Positions 40,556-48,391 of a stretch of 64,000 nt of DNA are shown one piece after another. How positions within the stretch are numbered: the stretch's first letter is position 1; each line of letters opens with the position of its first letter. Source of the DNA: JAJISG01 sp964347345 (lineage in GTDB: Archaea > Thermoplasmatota > Thermoplasmata > RBG-16-68-12 > JAJISG01); contig CAYFYB010000002.1 in assembly GCA_964347345.1 (NCBI GenBank), positions 62,001 through 126,000 of the forward strand, read 5' to 3'. The notes under the pieces were generated by a model. That model was not told the origin of the DNA. It saw only the letters and a list, made by a program, of their open reading frames with translations, and did no database searches. The position numbers were made by a program, and so were the translations under genes.

Positions 40556-41332
40556 CTACTTCACCGGGACCCTGGCCCTGCCCTCGGCACCTCGGTAGGT
40601 CGCGACAAGAGTGTATACACCAGGTGCCGCACAACCGGGTAACCGAAACTCTGCGGTGAAGTCTCCTCCAGCCCCTGTTCTCGCCTCGGTACGGGAGACC
40701 ACGGAACCCTCTGGGCTCAGCAGAATCATGCGAATCCTCTTTGCCGCTCGGCGGGGAGCCATCAGTTCTCCCACGGCGGCTATCTTCTTCTCAGTAGATT
40801 TACCCGTCAGCTTGCCCGCAACGGCCAATACCATTCTCCTATGAACCCTGGGGCCGACGCGGCGGGCTCCCCTGTGAAGGACCACCGGGCGCTTCGAGTT
40901 GTCTACGGAAAACTCCAGCACTTCTCCCACGAAGGCCGTATGGTCGCCCATAGTGACGCGTTGAACCACTCTGCATTCGGCATTGAGCAGACACCCCCGA
41001 ATCATAGGAACCCCTGTCCTCGCGCCTGGATAGGTGTCGAAGAGCTCGCTAGAGAGCTTCTCCGCGTCATACTTTGAGAAGTGACCTGCGAAAGCCATGG
41101 CGGCCACCTGATCCTCTGCCACCATGTTCACACCGAACTCCCCCGTCTCAACGATGGCTTCATGGGTGGCCTCTCCAGGGTCCAGATGGACGGATATTAG
41201 GAAAGGGTCGTAGGAAACGTTGAAGGTCCACTCCGCCGCCATGACGTTGGGACCCTTGCGGCCATGGGTCGTGATGAGGGCCACACCCGTGGTGAACTGC
41301 CGGTAGGCCTCCCTAAGGTCCTTAACCAACAT
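40556..41332 (-). CDS. Flavin-reductase-like protein with C-terminal beta-sandwich
   Basis: Residues 1-165 are the FMN-binding split-barrel of flavin reductase-like (DIM6/NTAB) proteins: EAYRQFTTGVALITTHGRKG and NVMAAEWTFNVSYDPFLISV, then ETGEFGVNMVAEDQVAAMAF are characteristic. Residues about 180-258 are an added beta-rich domain (RIRMILLSPEGSVVSRTEAR, GDFTAEFRLPGCAAPGVYTL) like an Ig-type or transthyretin-like fold, usually extracellular, although no signal peptide is present. ATG 41332 is preferred to an ATG 14 codons upstream because it directly precedes the fold. The partner oxygenase or electron acceptor is unknown; the neighbours do not help. Confidence 0.82.
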   Translation of the reverse strand: MLVKDLREAYRQFTTGVALITTHGRKGPNVMAAEWTFNVSYDPFLISVHLDPGEATHEAIVETGEFGVNMVAEDQVAAMAFAGHFSKYDAEKLSSELFDTYPGARTGVPMIRGCLLNAECRVVQRVTMGDHTAFVGEVLEFSVDNSKRPVVLHRGARRVGPRVHRRMVLAVAGKLTGKSTEKKIAAVGELMAPRRAAKRIRMILLSPEGSVVSRTEARTGAGGDFTAEFRLPGCAAPGVYTLVATYRGAEGRARVPVK

Positions 41333-41515
41333 GGGTAATTCCAAACACGGCCCCCAGAAAAACATGACGTACAAGGCATGGAATTGAACTGGTGATAGCC
41401 ACGGGAATCATGGTCTACGTCGTAGAAGCTAGATGCCTCCGGGAGAGAGAAAAACCGGAAACTCGAGATGGGTCACGACAACTTCTTTATTGTCTGACCT
41501 ATCTTCACAACGTTA

Positions 41516-41601
41516 GCCGCCGTAGCTCAGCTGGTCAGAGCGACGGTCTTGTAACGTGGCAGGAAAACCGTAGGTCAAGGGTTCGAATCCCTTCGGCGGC
41601 T
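41516..41601 (+). tRNA. tRNA-Thr (anticodon UGU) with a 12-base intron
   Basis: The acceptor stem GCCGCCG/CGGCGGC, D stem GCTC/GAGC, anticodon stem ACGGT/ACCGT, T stem AAGGG/CCCTT with loop TTCGAAT and discriminator T make a normal 74-base tRNA after removal of 41554-41565. The anticodon is at 41550-41552. The intron lies at the canonical position after base 37 and forms a minimal bulge-helix-bulge: helix CTTG/CAGG, bulges TAA and AAA, closed by a 5-base loop CGTGG, with no inner helix. CCA is not encoded. Confidence 0.95.
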
Positions 41602-41874
41602 CTCATTGACAGATCTTATCCTAGTGTCTTGCGGGCCCACTCTTGTACCGCCTGCGAAATGACCTCCGCGGCAGTCTCTACAATGACAAATGGGGTCGAA
41701 CCCTTTCTGTTGGTTGGGCCTCACAGCTCGGGTCCTCTCACGAAGTAAGAGGCATCGTCCTGACCTCGAGCTTTCGAAACAGTACGGGGTTCAGGATCCA
41801 GGCTCCATCACTCAAACCCAACATGTTCAGTAAGCTATTAATGGCACGGTGAGTTGAACCACCCGCGTTCAATA
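41602..41874. other. Intergenic region between tRNA-Thr and livG
   Basis: No gene, terminator or repeat is recognised. A GGGGTCGAACCC stretch near 41692 looks like a T arm but has no matching acceptor or anticodon arm. No copy of the tRNA-Thr 3' end was noticed, so no attachment site is claimed. Confidence 0.5.
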
Positions 41875-42588
41875 ATGGAAGCAATTCTGGAGTCTCGTAA
41901 CGTCACACGGAGCTTTGGAGGCGTCGTCGCGGTGAACAGCCTATCAATCAAGGTCGAGAGCGGCTTTATCGTAGGGCTCATAGGGCCCAACGGGTCCGGA
42001 AAAACGACATTCATAGATGTCGTCAACGGCATCCTTAAGCCGGATACCGGAGAGATTCGTTTTAAGGGAAAGCCAATCACCGGGAAGTCGCCCTACAGAA
42101 TCGCCAGGCTTGGGATTGGAAGGACTTTTCAGACCACCAGGCTATTCACAGGTATGACTGTGCTGGACAATCTTCTCGTTCCCTCTCTACACGAGTCGGC
42201 TAGCCGGGTATCGCTGGCGGATAGGGCCGAAAACCTCCTCGACTTCGTGGGGCTTTCCGAACTCAAGGACTACTTCGCTGGAGAGCTCTCCGGAGGCCAA
42301 CAGAAACTGCTGGAGATCGCCCGAGCGTTAATGCCTGACCCCAGCCTTCTCCTCATGGATGAGCCCCTAGCGGGGATCCATCCAGCGCTCAAGGCGAAGA
42401 TGTTGGAGCACATGAGGGTGCTTCGGCGCAATGGAAAGACCATCACAATCGTTAGCCACGATATCCCATCCGTGATGGCCATCTGTGACAAAGTGGTCGT
42501 TTTGGACTCGGGCCGGCGCATCGCAGAGGGCCACCCGAAGGAAGTCGTGGAAGATGAGAAGGTCGTAGAAGCCTATCTAGGTGTCTAG
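41875..42588 (+). CDS. livG: Branched-chain amino acid ABC transporter ATPase LivG
   Basis: One of the two ATPases of a Liv/HAAT-type importer. Walker A is GLIGPNGSGKTTFIDVVNG, the signature LSGGQQKLLEIARALMPDP, Walker B LLLMDEPLAGIHPA and the switch His in TIVSHDIPS. ATG 41875 gives 237 residues; a TTG 21 bases upstream is less likely. The next gene, livF, starts two bases after the stop. The G+C content appears lower than in neighbouring genes (ATA, AAT and TTT codons are frequent), hinting at acquisition with the rest of the transporter. Confidence 0.95.
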   Translation: MEAILESRNVTRSFGGVVAVNSLSIKVESGFIVGLIGPNGSGKTTFIDVVNGILKPDTGEIRFKGKPITGKSPYRIARLGIGRTFQTTRLFTGMTVLDNLLVPSLHESASRVSLADRAENLLDFVGLSELKDYFAGELSGGQQKLLEIARALMPDPSLLLMDEPLAGIHPALKAKMLEHMRVLRRNGKTITIVSHDIPSVMAICDKVVVLDSGRRIAEGHPKEVVEDEKVVEAYLGV

Positions 42589-42589
42589 C

Positions 42590-43312
42590 ATGCCTCTCGA
42601 TGTCAAACGTGTATCGGCGGGATACCACGAGAATATTGATGTCATACACGATATTTCCCTGCATGCCGAAGATGGCAAAGCAACGTGTATAATTGGGCCC
42701 AATGGCTCGGGGAAGTCAACGCTGCTTAAGACAATCTATGGCTTCTTGAGGCCCAGGACCGGCACAATCACGTATAACGACGCCGACATAACAAACGTTC
42801 CTTCGAGTGAACTCCTGGAACTGGGAATGGCTTTCATCACGCAGGAAAGAAACATCTTCCCTTACATGAACGTCGAAGAGAACCTGGAACTGGGGGCCTG
42901 GACGCTGAGAAGAGACCGGAATAAGGTCAGATCAAGGGTCGAGACTGTCTACAAGAGATATCCGAGATTGCGGGAACGGAAGACCGTCATGGCCGGGCGT
43001 CTTAGCGGTGGCGAGCAGAGGATGCTTGAGCTTGGAAGAGCCCTGATGACGGCTCCGCAATATATTCTGCTCGACGAACCGACTGTTGGCTTGGCGCCCA
43101 AGGTGGCCAAGCAGATCTACAGCGAGGTTGGTCAGCTGAGGGCGGAAGGGATCACCATCGTCCTAGTCGATCAAAACGTCCGAGAAGCCATCATGCTCGC
43201 CGACCACCTCTACGTTCTTGATCTCGGTAGGGTAGCTGACGATGGGCCAAAGGCAAAGTTCGAAGGGAAAATGAAAGAGCTTGTGAGGCAGTGGCTTACG
43301 CCGATTCGCTAG
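42590..43312 (+). CDS. livF: Branched-chain amino acid ABC transporter ATPase LivF
   Basis: Second ATPase of the Liv importer, 240 residues. Walker A IIGPNGSGKSTLLKTIYGF, Q-loop MAFITQERNIFPYMNVEENL, signature LSGGEQRMLELGRALM, Walker B ILLDEPTVGLAPKV. The Q-loop segment FITQERNIFPYM is close to the LivF consensus. The stop codon lies within a CTAG shared with the stop of livM on the other strand, so the two transcription units meet end to end. A GTG three codons earlier, overlapping livG, is an alternative start. Confidence 0.95.
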   Translation: MPLDVKRVSAGYHENIDVIHDISLHAEDGKATCIIGPNGSGKSTLLKTIYGFLRPRTGTITYNDADITNVPSSELLELGMAFITQERNIFPYMNVEENLELGAWTLRRDRNKVRSRVETVYKRYPRLRERKTVMAGRLSGGEQRMLELGRALMTAPQYILLDEPTVGLAPKVAKQIYSEVGQLRAEGITIVLVDQNVREAIMLADHLYVLDLGRVADDGPKAKFEGKMKELVRQWLTPIR

Positions 43313-44250
43313 AGGATAAAGGTCCTGAATTCTGAGAATTTTGAGCGAATGTACCCCATGATGCCCTGGGGGAGGAAGACAACGAGCAGGGCGATGACCA
43401 CGCCAAGCACCATGAGGTACACCTCCGGAAAGGAAATCCATAGGCGTTCCTCGATTGGATAGAGAGTGATGGACCCGACGACGGGCCCAAATAAGGTGCC
43501 CAAACCACCTAGGAGCGCCATCGCCATCATCGCGATGCTGAGCCTTATGTTGAAAGCCGAAACAGGTTCCACATACGTGGTGTACCAGAAGTTCATGCCT
43601 CCGACTAAACCTGCAAGGAAGGCGCTAATCATGAATCCCAAGAGCTTCACGCCGACGGTGTTGACCCCCATGGCAGCGGCAGCTGCTTCGTCCTCCCCAA
43701 TGGAGCGAAACCTAAGCCCCATCCGAGAGCTCACCAGGAAGTGCATGGCGACGAGGGAGCCTATTGTGATAATGAGGAGAACGTAGTAGCTTGTCAACGG
43801 ATCATAGATGGAGGGCTGCGGGATGCCACGAGCCCCTCCGGCCACGTCGTCTGGCAGAATTAGGATGGAACCTTTGATCGCCTCATTGAGGGCTATTGTC
43901 GCGATGGCGAAGTAGGTGCCACGAAGGCGAAGAGTGGGAATTCCCACCACGGCAGCCGCCAGAGCCGCGCCCAGACCGCCAACGAACACACAGAGCAGGG
44001 GCGGTAGCCCCATTCGCCATACGAGGACGGCGGTTACATAGGCGCCGATGCCAAAGAAGGCGACATGGCCGAAACTTACGTAACGGACGTATCCTGCAAT
44101 AAGGTTGAAGCTTACGGCCAACGCCATCAGCTGCAAAAGGATGAAGTGCGGGGTGATCCGCATGCCCACGTGCGGGGCGATTGCCAGGTAGGCCCCAATT
44201 GCAGCGATCATCGCGAAGTAGAGTGTTTTCGGAAGGTGTCGTCTCTCCAC
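43309..44250 (-). CDS. livM: Branched-chain amino acid ABC transporter permease LivM
   Basis: Inner-membrane permease of the Liv importer with about nine or ten hydrophobic helices and 313 residues. GTYFAIATIALNEAIKGSIL and the cytoplasmic coupling loop DEAAAAAMGVNTVGVKLLGF (EAA motif) are characteristic; the NLIAGYVRYVSFGHVAFFGI segment is the LivM hallmark. Start GTG; no nearer ATG. It follows livH by four bases and runs toward livF. Confidence 0.93.
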   Translation of the reverse strand: MERRHLPKTLYFAMIAAIGAYLAIAPHVGMRITPHFILLQLMALAVSFNLIAGYVRYVSFGHVAFFGIGAYVTAVLVWRMGLPPLLCVFVGGLGAALAAAVVGIPTLRLRGTYFAIATIALNEAIKGSILILPDDVAGGARGIPQPSIYDPLTSYYVLLIITIGSLVAMHFLVSSRMGLRFRSIGEDEAAAAAMGVNTVGVKLLGFMISAFLAGLVGGMNFWYTTYVEPVSAFNIRLSIAMMAMALLGGLGTLFGPVVGSITLYPIEERLWISFPEVYLMVLGVVIALLVVFLPQGIMGYIRSKFSEFRTFIL

Positions 44251-44254
44251 ACTT

Positions 44255-45121
44255 TCACTCCTTTCGCCCTAAGAGCCCGGAAGGCTTGAGGTACAGCGTG
44301 AGCAGCAGAACCAGAAAGGCGACCACCACGGAGGCTTCAGCGTGCCAGTACACCGTCCCCAGGGCTTCGGCCAAGGCAAGCAGGAAGCCCCCCGCTAGAG
44401 CGCCAAAGGGCCTTCCCACACCGCCCAAGACGACGATGGCAAAGGCCTTCAAGACATAGAGAGAACCGATCATCGGTGTGAGCGCTGGATTCGCCACTGT
44501 GTTTATGGAGCCCGCCGTAGCGGCAAAGGCGAGACCCAGTCCAAACGATATCATAGAGACTCTCTCCGTGTTGATGCCGACGAGGTGCGCGGCTTGTCGA
44601 TTCTGCGTTAGGGCCTTTATGGCCTTTCCCAAGTAGGTCTTCGCAAGGAAGATGAAGAAGGATAGCGTGAGGAGCACGGCTGCCATGAAGGCGTAGAGCC
44701 TCGACAATGGGACGATTAGGCCGCTGAGTGAGATGGAAGGCAACGTATAGCCGACCGCCCTGATGTCGGCAGTCCACGCCAAGATGGCGGCGTTGAGGAT
44801 GAAGATGGATATGCCAAAAGTCAAGAGTAGAGAGATGAGTTCGGGGGCACCAACGGTGCGCCTCACAAGGAACCTGTAAATCACGAGTCCTACGAAGAAG
44901 AAGGTAGGGCCACTAATCAAGGCGGATAAAAAGGGGTTAATGCCGAAGGGAACGAAGAGGAAGTAGGTGATAAAGGCGCCCAGCATCAAGAACTCTCCGT
45001 GGGCGATGTTGACGACCCTCATCACGCCCCAGATTAAGCTCAGACCCAACGCGATCAGGCCGTAGAGTCCTCCTTGAAGCACGCCATTTAGGATGGTCTG
45101 TAGCAGTATGGTGGAAACCAT
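44255..45121 (-). CDS. livH: Branched-chain amino acid ABC transporter permease LivH
   Basis: Partner permease of LivM, 288 residues. GGLYGLIALGLSLIWGVMRV and VNIAHGEFLMLGAFITYF are the LivH hallmark, and the coupling loop is ALTQNRQAAHLVGINTERVS. The open frame begins at 45238, inside livJ, but ATG 45121 matches the family N-terminus MVSTILLQTILNGVLQGGLY. It lies 31 bases after livJ and 4 before livM on the same strand. Confidence 0.93.
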   Translation of the reverse strand: MVSTILLQTILNGVLQGGLYGLIALGLSLIWGVMRVVNIAHGEFLMLGAFITYFLFVPFGINPFLSALISGPTFFFVGLVIYRFLVRRTVGAPELISLLLTFGISIFILNAAILAWTADIRAVGYTLPSISLSGLIVPLSRLYAFMAAVLLTLSFFIFLAKTYLGKAIKALTQNRQAAHLVGINTERVSMISFGLGLAFAATAGSINTVANPALTPMIGSLYVLKAFAIVVLGGVGRPFGALAGGFLLALAEALGTVYWHAEASVVVAFLVLLLTLYLKPSGLLGRKE

Positions 45122-45152
45122 CGATCGGGACTCCCTGAACTCTGGCTCCGCT

Positions 45153-46409
45153 CTATGTCCCACCCCACGGGGGCTTGGGGTAAACCGGATCCCTCTGTGC
45201 GGCGTCGGCTGGCCACACGATGTAACGCTCGCCCTCAATCCAACTCATCACGACCATTTCATGACCCGTCTGGAGGCCGGTTTCTGGATCAATCTTGAAA
45301 CGACCCCAGAGAGTCGTGAAATCCAATTCACCGGCTTTCGCTCTGAGCTGTTCCCCGTCAAGGGTCCCCGCCTCTTCGATGAGTTTCTGGACAAGCAGCC
45401 CTGCACCATACCCCGAGGCCGCTCGATACTCCGGTTCCTTCCCGAATGTCGTATTGAAGCTCGTAAAGAACTCAGCCGGAGTCGGCCCGAAATCTGGTTG
45501 GTATAAGACGGCAGGCTCCCACTGACTGGGGCCCAAGATGTACTCAGCGTCGGGACCCAGCTCCTCCCTGAAAGCAGGGATTGGAGGGGCGACGAGGATA
45601 CCAATCGCTTTTGCGTCTACCTGATACTCCTTCAGCTGCCGACAGAGGAGCACTCCATCCTCATAGTGTCCCCCACCCACAATGATGTCTGGATTCGTTG
45701 CCTTCAGGGTGACCAGAATGGAAGAGAAGTCTGTGATGTCCTTGGGGTAGGCCTGATCGTAAACAACTGTCAGTCCCAGCTGCCCTGCGTAAGCGACCGC
45801 GCCCTGGCCAGCCACGGTGGAGAAGGCGTCGTCCGCGTACAATGCCGCCACCCTCGTGGCGGCAGGGTCCTTCGCCTTAACGAGATCCAACATCCCCCTG
45901 AGGTAGAGGGACCCGGGCGTGAGGAGCTGGATGACGTATTCATAGCCTTGCTCGAATATGCTATCAGAGGAGCCCATGATCGATATCATCAATTTCTTGC
46001 GTGCTTCCGCGATTGGAGCCACTGAGAATGTCAGCGGGCTGCCATAGGGGCCGAAGAGCACATCCACCTTATCCTCGTCAATGAGCTTCTCAGCGAGATT
46101 CACCGCTTTTTCCTTTTCACTGGCATCATCATAATAGACTAGCGAGACATTCATCTTCTTGCCGTACTCTTCGACAAAGATTCCACCTGCCGCGTTCACG
46201 TCATCTCGCCAGAGTTGCACCCCTTGAAGCTGGAATGTACCGGGCGTGGCATACTGGCCGGTCAGGGAGATCGACATTCCGATCACGATCTCCTCCTTCG
46301 GCGCTGCGGGAGCGAATGGCCAGTACAACGCTAAGGTCGCGCCCACGGCCGCGACAACGACCACAATGCCCACTACTATAGCCCATGCCGCTTTGGACAA
46401 AGGTGGCAT
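45153..46409 (-). CDS. livJ: Branched-chain amino acid ABC transporter substrate-binding protein LivJ
   Basis: Extracytoplasmic receptor (Peripla_BP_6 type) of the Liv importer, 418 residues. A hydrophobic N-terminal helix, AIVVGIVVVVAAVGATLALY, anchors it to the outer face of the membrane; there is no lipobox Cys. IVIGMSISLTGQYATPG, then VDVLFGPYGSPLTFSVAPIA and VAALYADDAFSTVAGQG belong to the two-lobed binding fold. The ATG has GGAGGGGAGA just upstream. A TATA-like ATATAAAT on this strand near 46450 is the probable promoter of livJ-livH-livM. The bound solute could be a branched-chain amino acid, amide or urea; the family is broad. Confidence 0.93.
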   Translation of the reverse strand: MPPLSKAAWAIVVGIVVVVAAVGATLALYWPFAPAAPKEEIVIGMSISLTGQYATPGTFQLQGVQLWRDDVNAAGGIFVEEYGKKMNVSLVYYDDASEKEKAVNLAEKLIDEDKVDVLFGPYGSPLTFSVAPIAEARKKLMISIMGSSDSIFEQGYEYVIQLLTPGSLYLRGMLDLVKAKDPAATRVAALYADDAFSTVAGQGAVAYAGQLGLTVVYDQAYPKDITDFSSILVTLKATNPDIIVGGGHYEDGVLLCRQLKEYQVDAKAIGILVAPPIPAFREELGPDAEYILGPSQWEPAVLYQPDFGPTPAEFFTSFNTTFGKEPEYRAASGYGAGLLVQKLIEEAGTLDGEQLRAKAGELDFTTLWGRFKIDPETGLQTGHEMVVMSWIEGERYIVWPADAAQRDPVYPKPPWGGT

Positions 46410-46773
46410 TTCTCCCCTCCTGGCCCTCGTAACCCTTATTTGCTATTTATATGATTCGAAAGTTGGAGAATTTCCTTTAAGGTCTGGCTTGAGTATCATG
46501 GCTTTGAACCATTTAGGACAGCACCCCCTGCAACTCTCGGATTGTGCCTTGCGACCCCTCATGACCATGGCGTCCAGAGCAGAACCAGCCCGAGGACGGC
46601 CCCACAGAGGACGTGGGCTATGATGCTTGTGGCCAAGGGCCGAGTCCCGCTGGATGTTTCATCGGGGAAACATCCGTAAGGCGCCGGTGGACGGGCATCA
46701 ACGTAAGCAGCAATACGACTAAACCATAGCCAATTCCGCCGAGGGAGACCGGGACCCCCGCGTCGAACGACGC
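46410..46773. other. Gene-free region upstream of livJ
   Basis: It contains the minus-strand promoter of livJ near 46450. An open frame across part of it is antisense to livJ and shows no protein-like pattern. The right part precedes a truncated acetyltransferase and may hold its decayed N-terminal half, but no recognisable motif remains. Confidence 0.4.
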
Positions 46774-47079
46774 TTGGAGGACTCCAGACCTCAGCTACGC
46801 GACCCCTCGATTGACGAAATGGATAAAGGGACCAGGGAGGAGACTTTTTTCAGCGGGACGACCGCGGAGGTGATGGACATCGTCGTAGCCCCTAAACATC
46901 GCGGTCGTGGCATTGGTCTGAAGCTCGTCAAGCATATCGAGAAGGTGGCCACCGAAAGGGGCGCCACACTCCTTCGGTCCGATACTGGTAACGAGAACGT
47001 CGCCTCGCAAAGGCTTCATGAGAAAGCTGGCTACGAAAGGTATCGGATGATGTACGAGAAGGTCCTGACAGGAAGATGA
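46774..47079 (+). CDS. GNAT acetyltransferase, short or truncated
   Basis: The 101 codons encode only the acetyl-CoA-binding half of a GNAT domain: VMDIVVAPKHRGRGIGLKLV is motif A with the RGxGIG pyrophosphate loop, and SDTGNENVASQRLHEKAGYE is motif B. The first beta strands and helices (about 50-60 residues) of a normal GNAT are missing, and no start codon upstream restores them. The TTG at 46774 or ATG 46819 could start translation. It may be a remnant or an assembly-damaged gene; a minimal functional acetyltransferase is less likely. It flanks the possible acquired transporter segment. Confidence 0.6.
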   Translation: MEDSRPQLRDPSIDEMDKGTREETFFSGTTAEVMDIVVAPKHRGRGIGLKLVKHIEKVATERGATLLRSDTGNENVASQRLHEKAGYERYRMMYEKVLTGR

Positions 47080-47260
47080 TCGTAAGGGCCGTCCAGCGGC
47101 CTACCACCACAAACTTCCCCACGCCTAGTGGGCGATTATGAGAATTTCACCTCCCAGGACTAACACCGGGTTCCCCACAGTAACTTAAACGATTCCCGAT
47201 TTTGATTACGAGTCGAAAACAATCTTATATGGTGGCTCGAAAATCTAGTGAGAGGATGAG

Positions 47261-48358
47261 ATGGTTGGGTGCCCAACCTGTGGTGCTGAGCTCACCTACA
47301 TCCCGCCCTACGGGAGGCACTACTGCTATGGCTGCCGGTCCTATGCCCCCAAGACGCTCCATCCATGCGAGGTCTGCGGCCGGGCCCTGGTGTTCATCCA
47401 GCAGTACCACAGGTACTACTGCTACGGATGCCAGGAGTACAAGGAGAATGTGGGCATCAGGAACTCCTGTCCCACCTGCGGTGGTGAGCTTGAGCACATA
47501 CCACAGTACAACCGCTTCTACTGCTTTCAGTGCAGAGCCTACGCGCCCCAGGAATACGGCATCACGGGAAGGATCCGGGGAGGTCGGCCCATGACGAAGG
47601 ATGATGCCGGGAAGGAGCAGATCGTGGGTTACGCTCCCTTCTCCAGAGAAGACATGGATCTGGCCTCCAAGGAGCAGCTGATGAACTGGTGCAAGGATTA
47701 TAGCTTGGACGACGGTGGTATGAAATACGAGCTGAGGCTCCGCCTCTTGGAGCACGTAAGGAAACAGGGCCTCTTGCTGAAAGGGGAGAAACCAGGCGAG
47801 ACACAGAGAGAGAAGGCTCCACAGCCCGCCGAGGAGGAGGTCGTCCAGGAAGCCGCCGTGGTGGAGGAATTGGAGGAGCCACCCCGGGCTGCCGAGGAAG
47901 CATCCGCGCCCCCCAGGGTGGAAGTCGAAGAGCAAGCCATTCGCCCGCTACAGAGGACGCAGGAGGTCCAGAACGCATGCCCAACCTGTGGAAAGGAGCT
48001 CGCCTACATCCCCCAGTACGGGAGATGGTACTGCTACAGCTGCCAGAGCTACGCTCCTTCAGGCACAAGCTCCCCAGTCTCGACCTACCCTGCGCAGTCG
48101 AGTCGTCAGCAGGCAACCACAGCCGCAACAAAGATCAGAAAGCAGCGGCAGGGAAATCCAATGGTCGGCATATCCTTGGCCATAGTGGGACTCCTTATGT
48201 TCGTCGTCGACGAGCTTCTGTACCGGGCCCCGGCCGTGTTTGACATCCCCGTCCTAGTCACGGCCCCGGAGATAGACTTCGCTCTCCGCTTCCTGTCCAT
48301 CATCTTCATCGCCTTGGGCCTCATCGCAGCCATCGTCCTCGTAAGAGCCCGCCGCTAA
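47261..48358 (+). CDS. Membrane protein with four zinc ribbons and a SAP-like motif
   Basis: A 365-residue protein. Three tandem zinc ribbons occupy residues 1-100: CPTCGAELTYIPPYGRHYCYGC, wording repeated as CEVCGRALVFIQQYHRYYCYGC and CPTCGGELEHIPQYNRFYCFQC in units of about 40 residues. Residues 125-170 (LASKEQLMNWCKDYSLDD, then YELRLRLLEHV) look like a SAP helix-turn-helix motif, often DNA-binding. An acidic Glu/Ala/Pro-rich linker follows, then a fourth ribbon (CPTCGKELAYIPQYGRWYC) and two C-terminal hydrophobic helices. ATG 47261 follows a CTTATAT box at 47224-47230. It could tether nucleic acid or a protein complex to the membrane; the function is not known. Confidence 0.85.
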   Translation: MVGCPTCGAELTYIPPYGRHYCYGCRSYAPKTLHPCEVCGRALVFIQQYHRYYCYGCQEYKENVGIRNSCPTCGGELEHIPQYNRFYCFQCRAYAPQEYGITGRIRGGRPMTKDDAGKEQIVGYAPFSREDMDLASKEQLMNWCKDYSLDDGGMKYELRLRLLEHVRKQGLLLKGEKPGETQREKAPQPAEEEVVQEAAVVEELEEPPRAAEEASAPPRVEVEEQAIRPLQRTQEVQNACPTCGKELAYIPQYGRWYCYSCQSYAPSGTSSPVSTYPAQSSRQQATTAATKIRKQRQGNPMVGISLAIVGLLMFVVDELLYRAPAVFDIPVLVTAPEIDFALRFLSIIFIALGLIAAIVLVRARR

Positions 48359-48359
48359 G

Positions 48360-48369
48360 CCTTTTATCC
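48360..48369 (+). promoter_or_regulatory. TATA box, leaderless promoter of the radical SAM gene
   Basis: CCTTTTATCC is centred about 27 bases before the ATG at 48392, just after the stop of the preceding gene. No ribosome-binding site intervenes. Confidence 0.5.
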
Positions 48370-48391
48370 GCCGCCCAGCTTTCGTTATCCA

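Noticed and set aside
41680..41710. A T-arm-like GGGGTCGAACCC after tRNA-Thr
   Set aside because: No acceptor, D or anticodon arms can be built around it, so it is not a tRNA or a clear remnant.
41516..47260. tRNA-Thr as an attachment site of an integrated element
   Set aside because: No duplicated tRNA 3' end, integrase or terminal repeats were seen.
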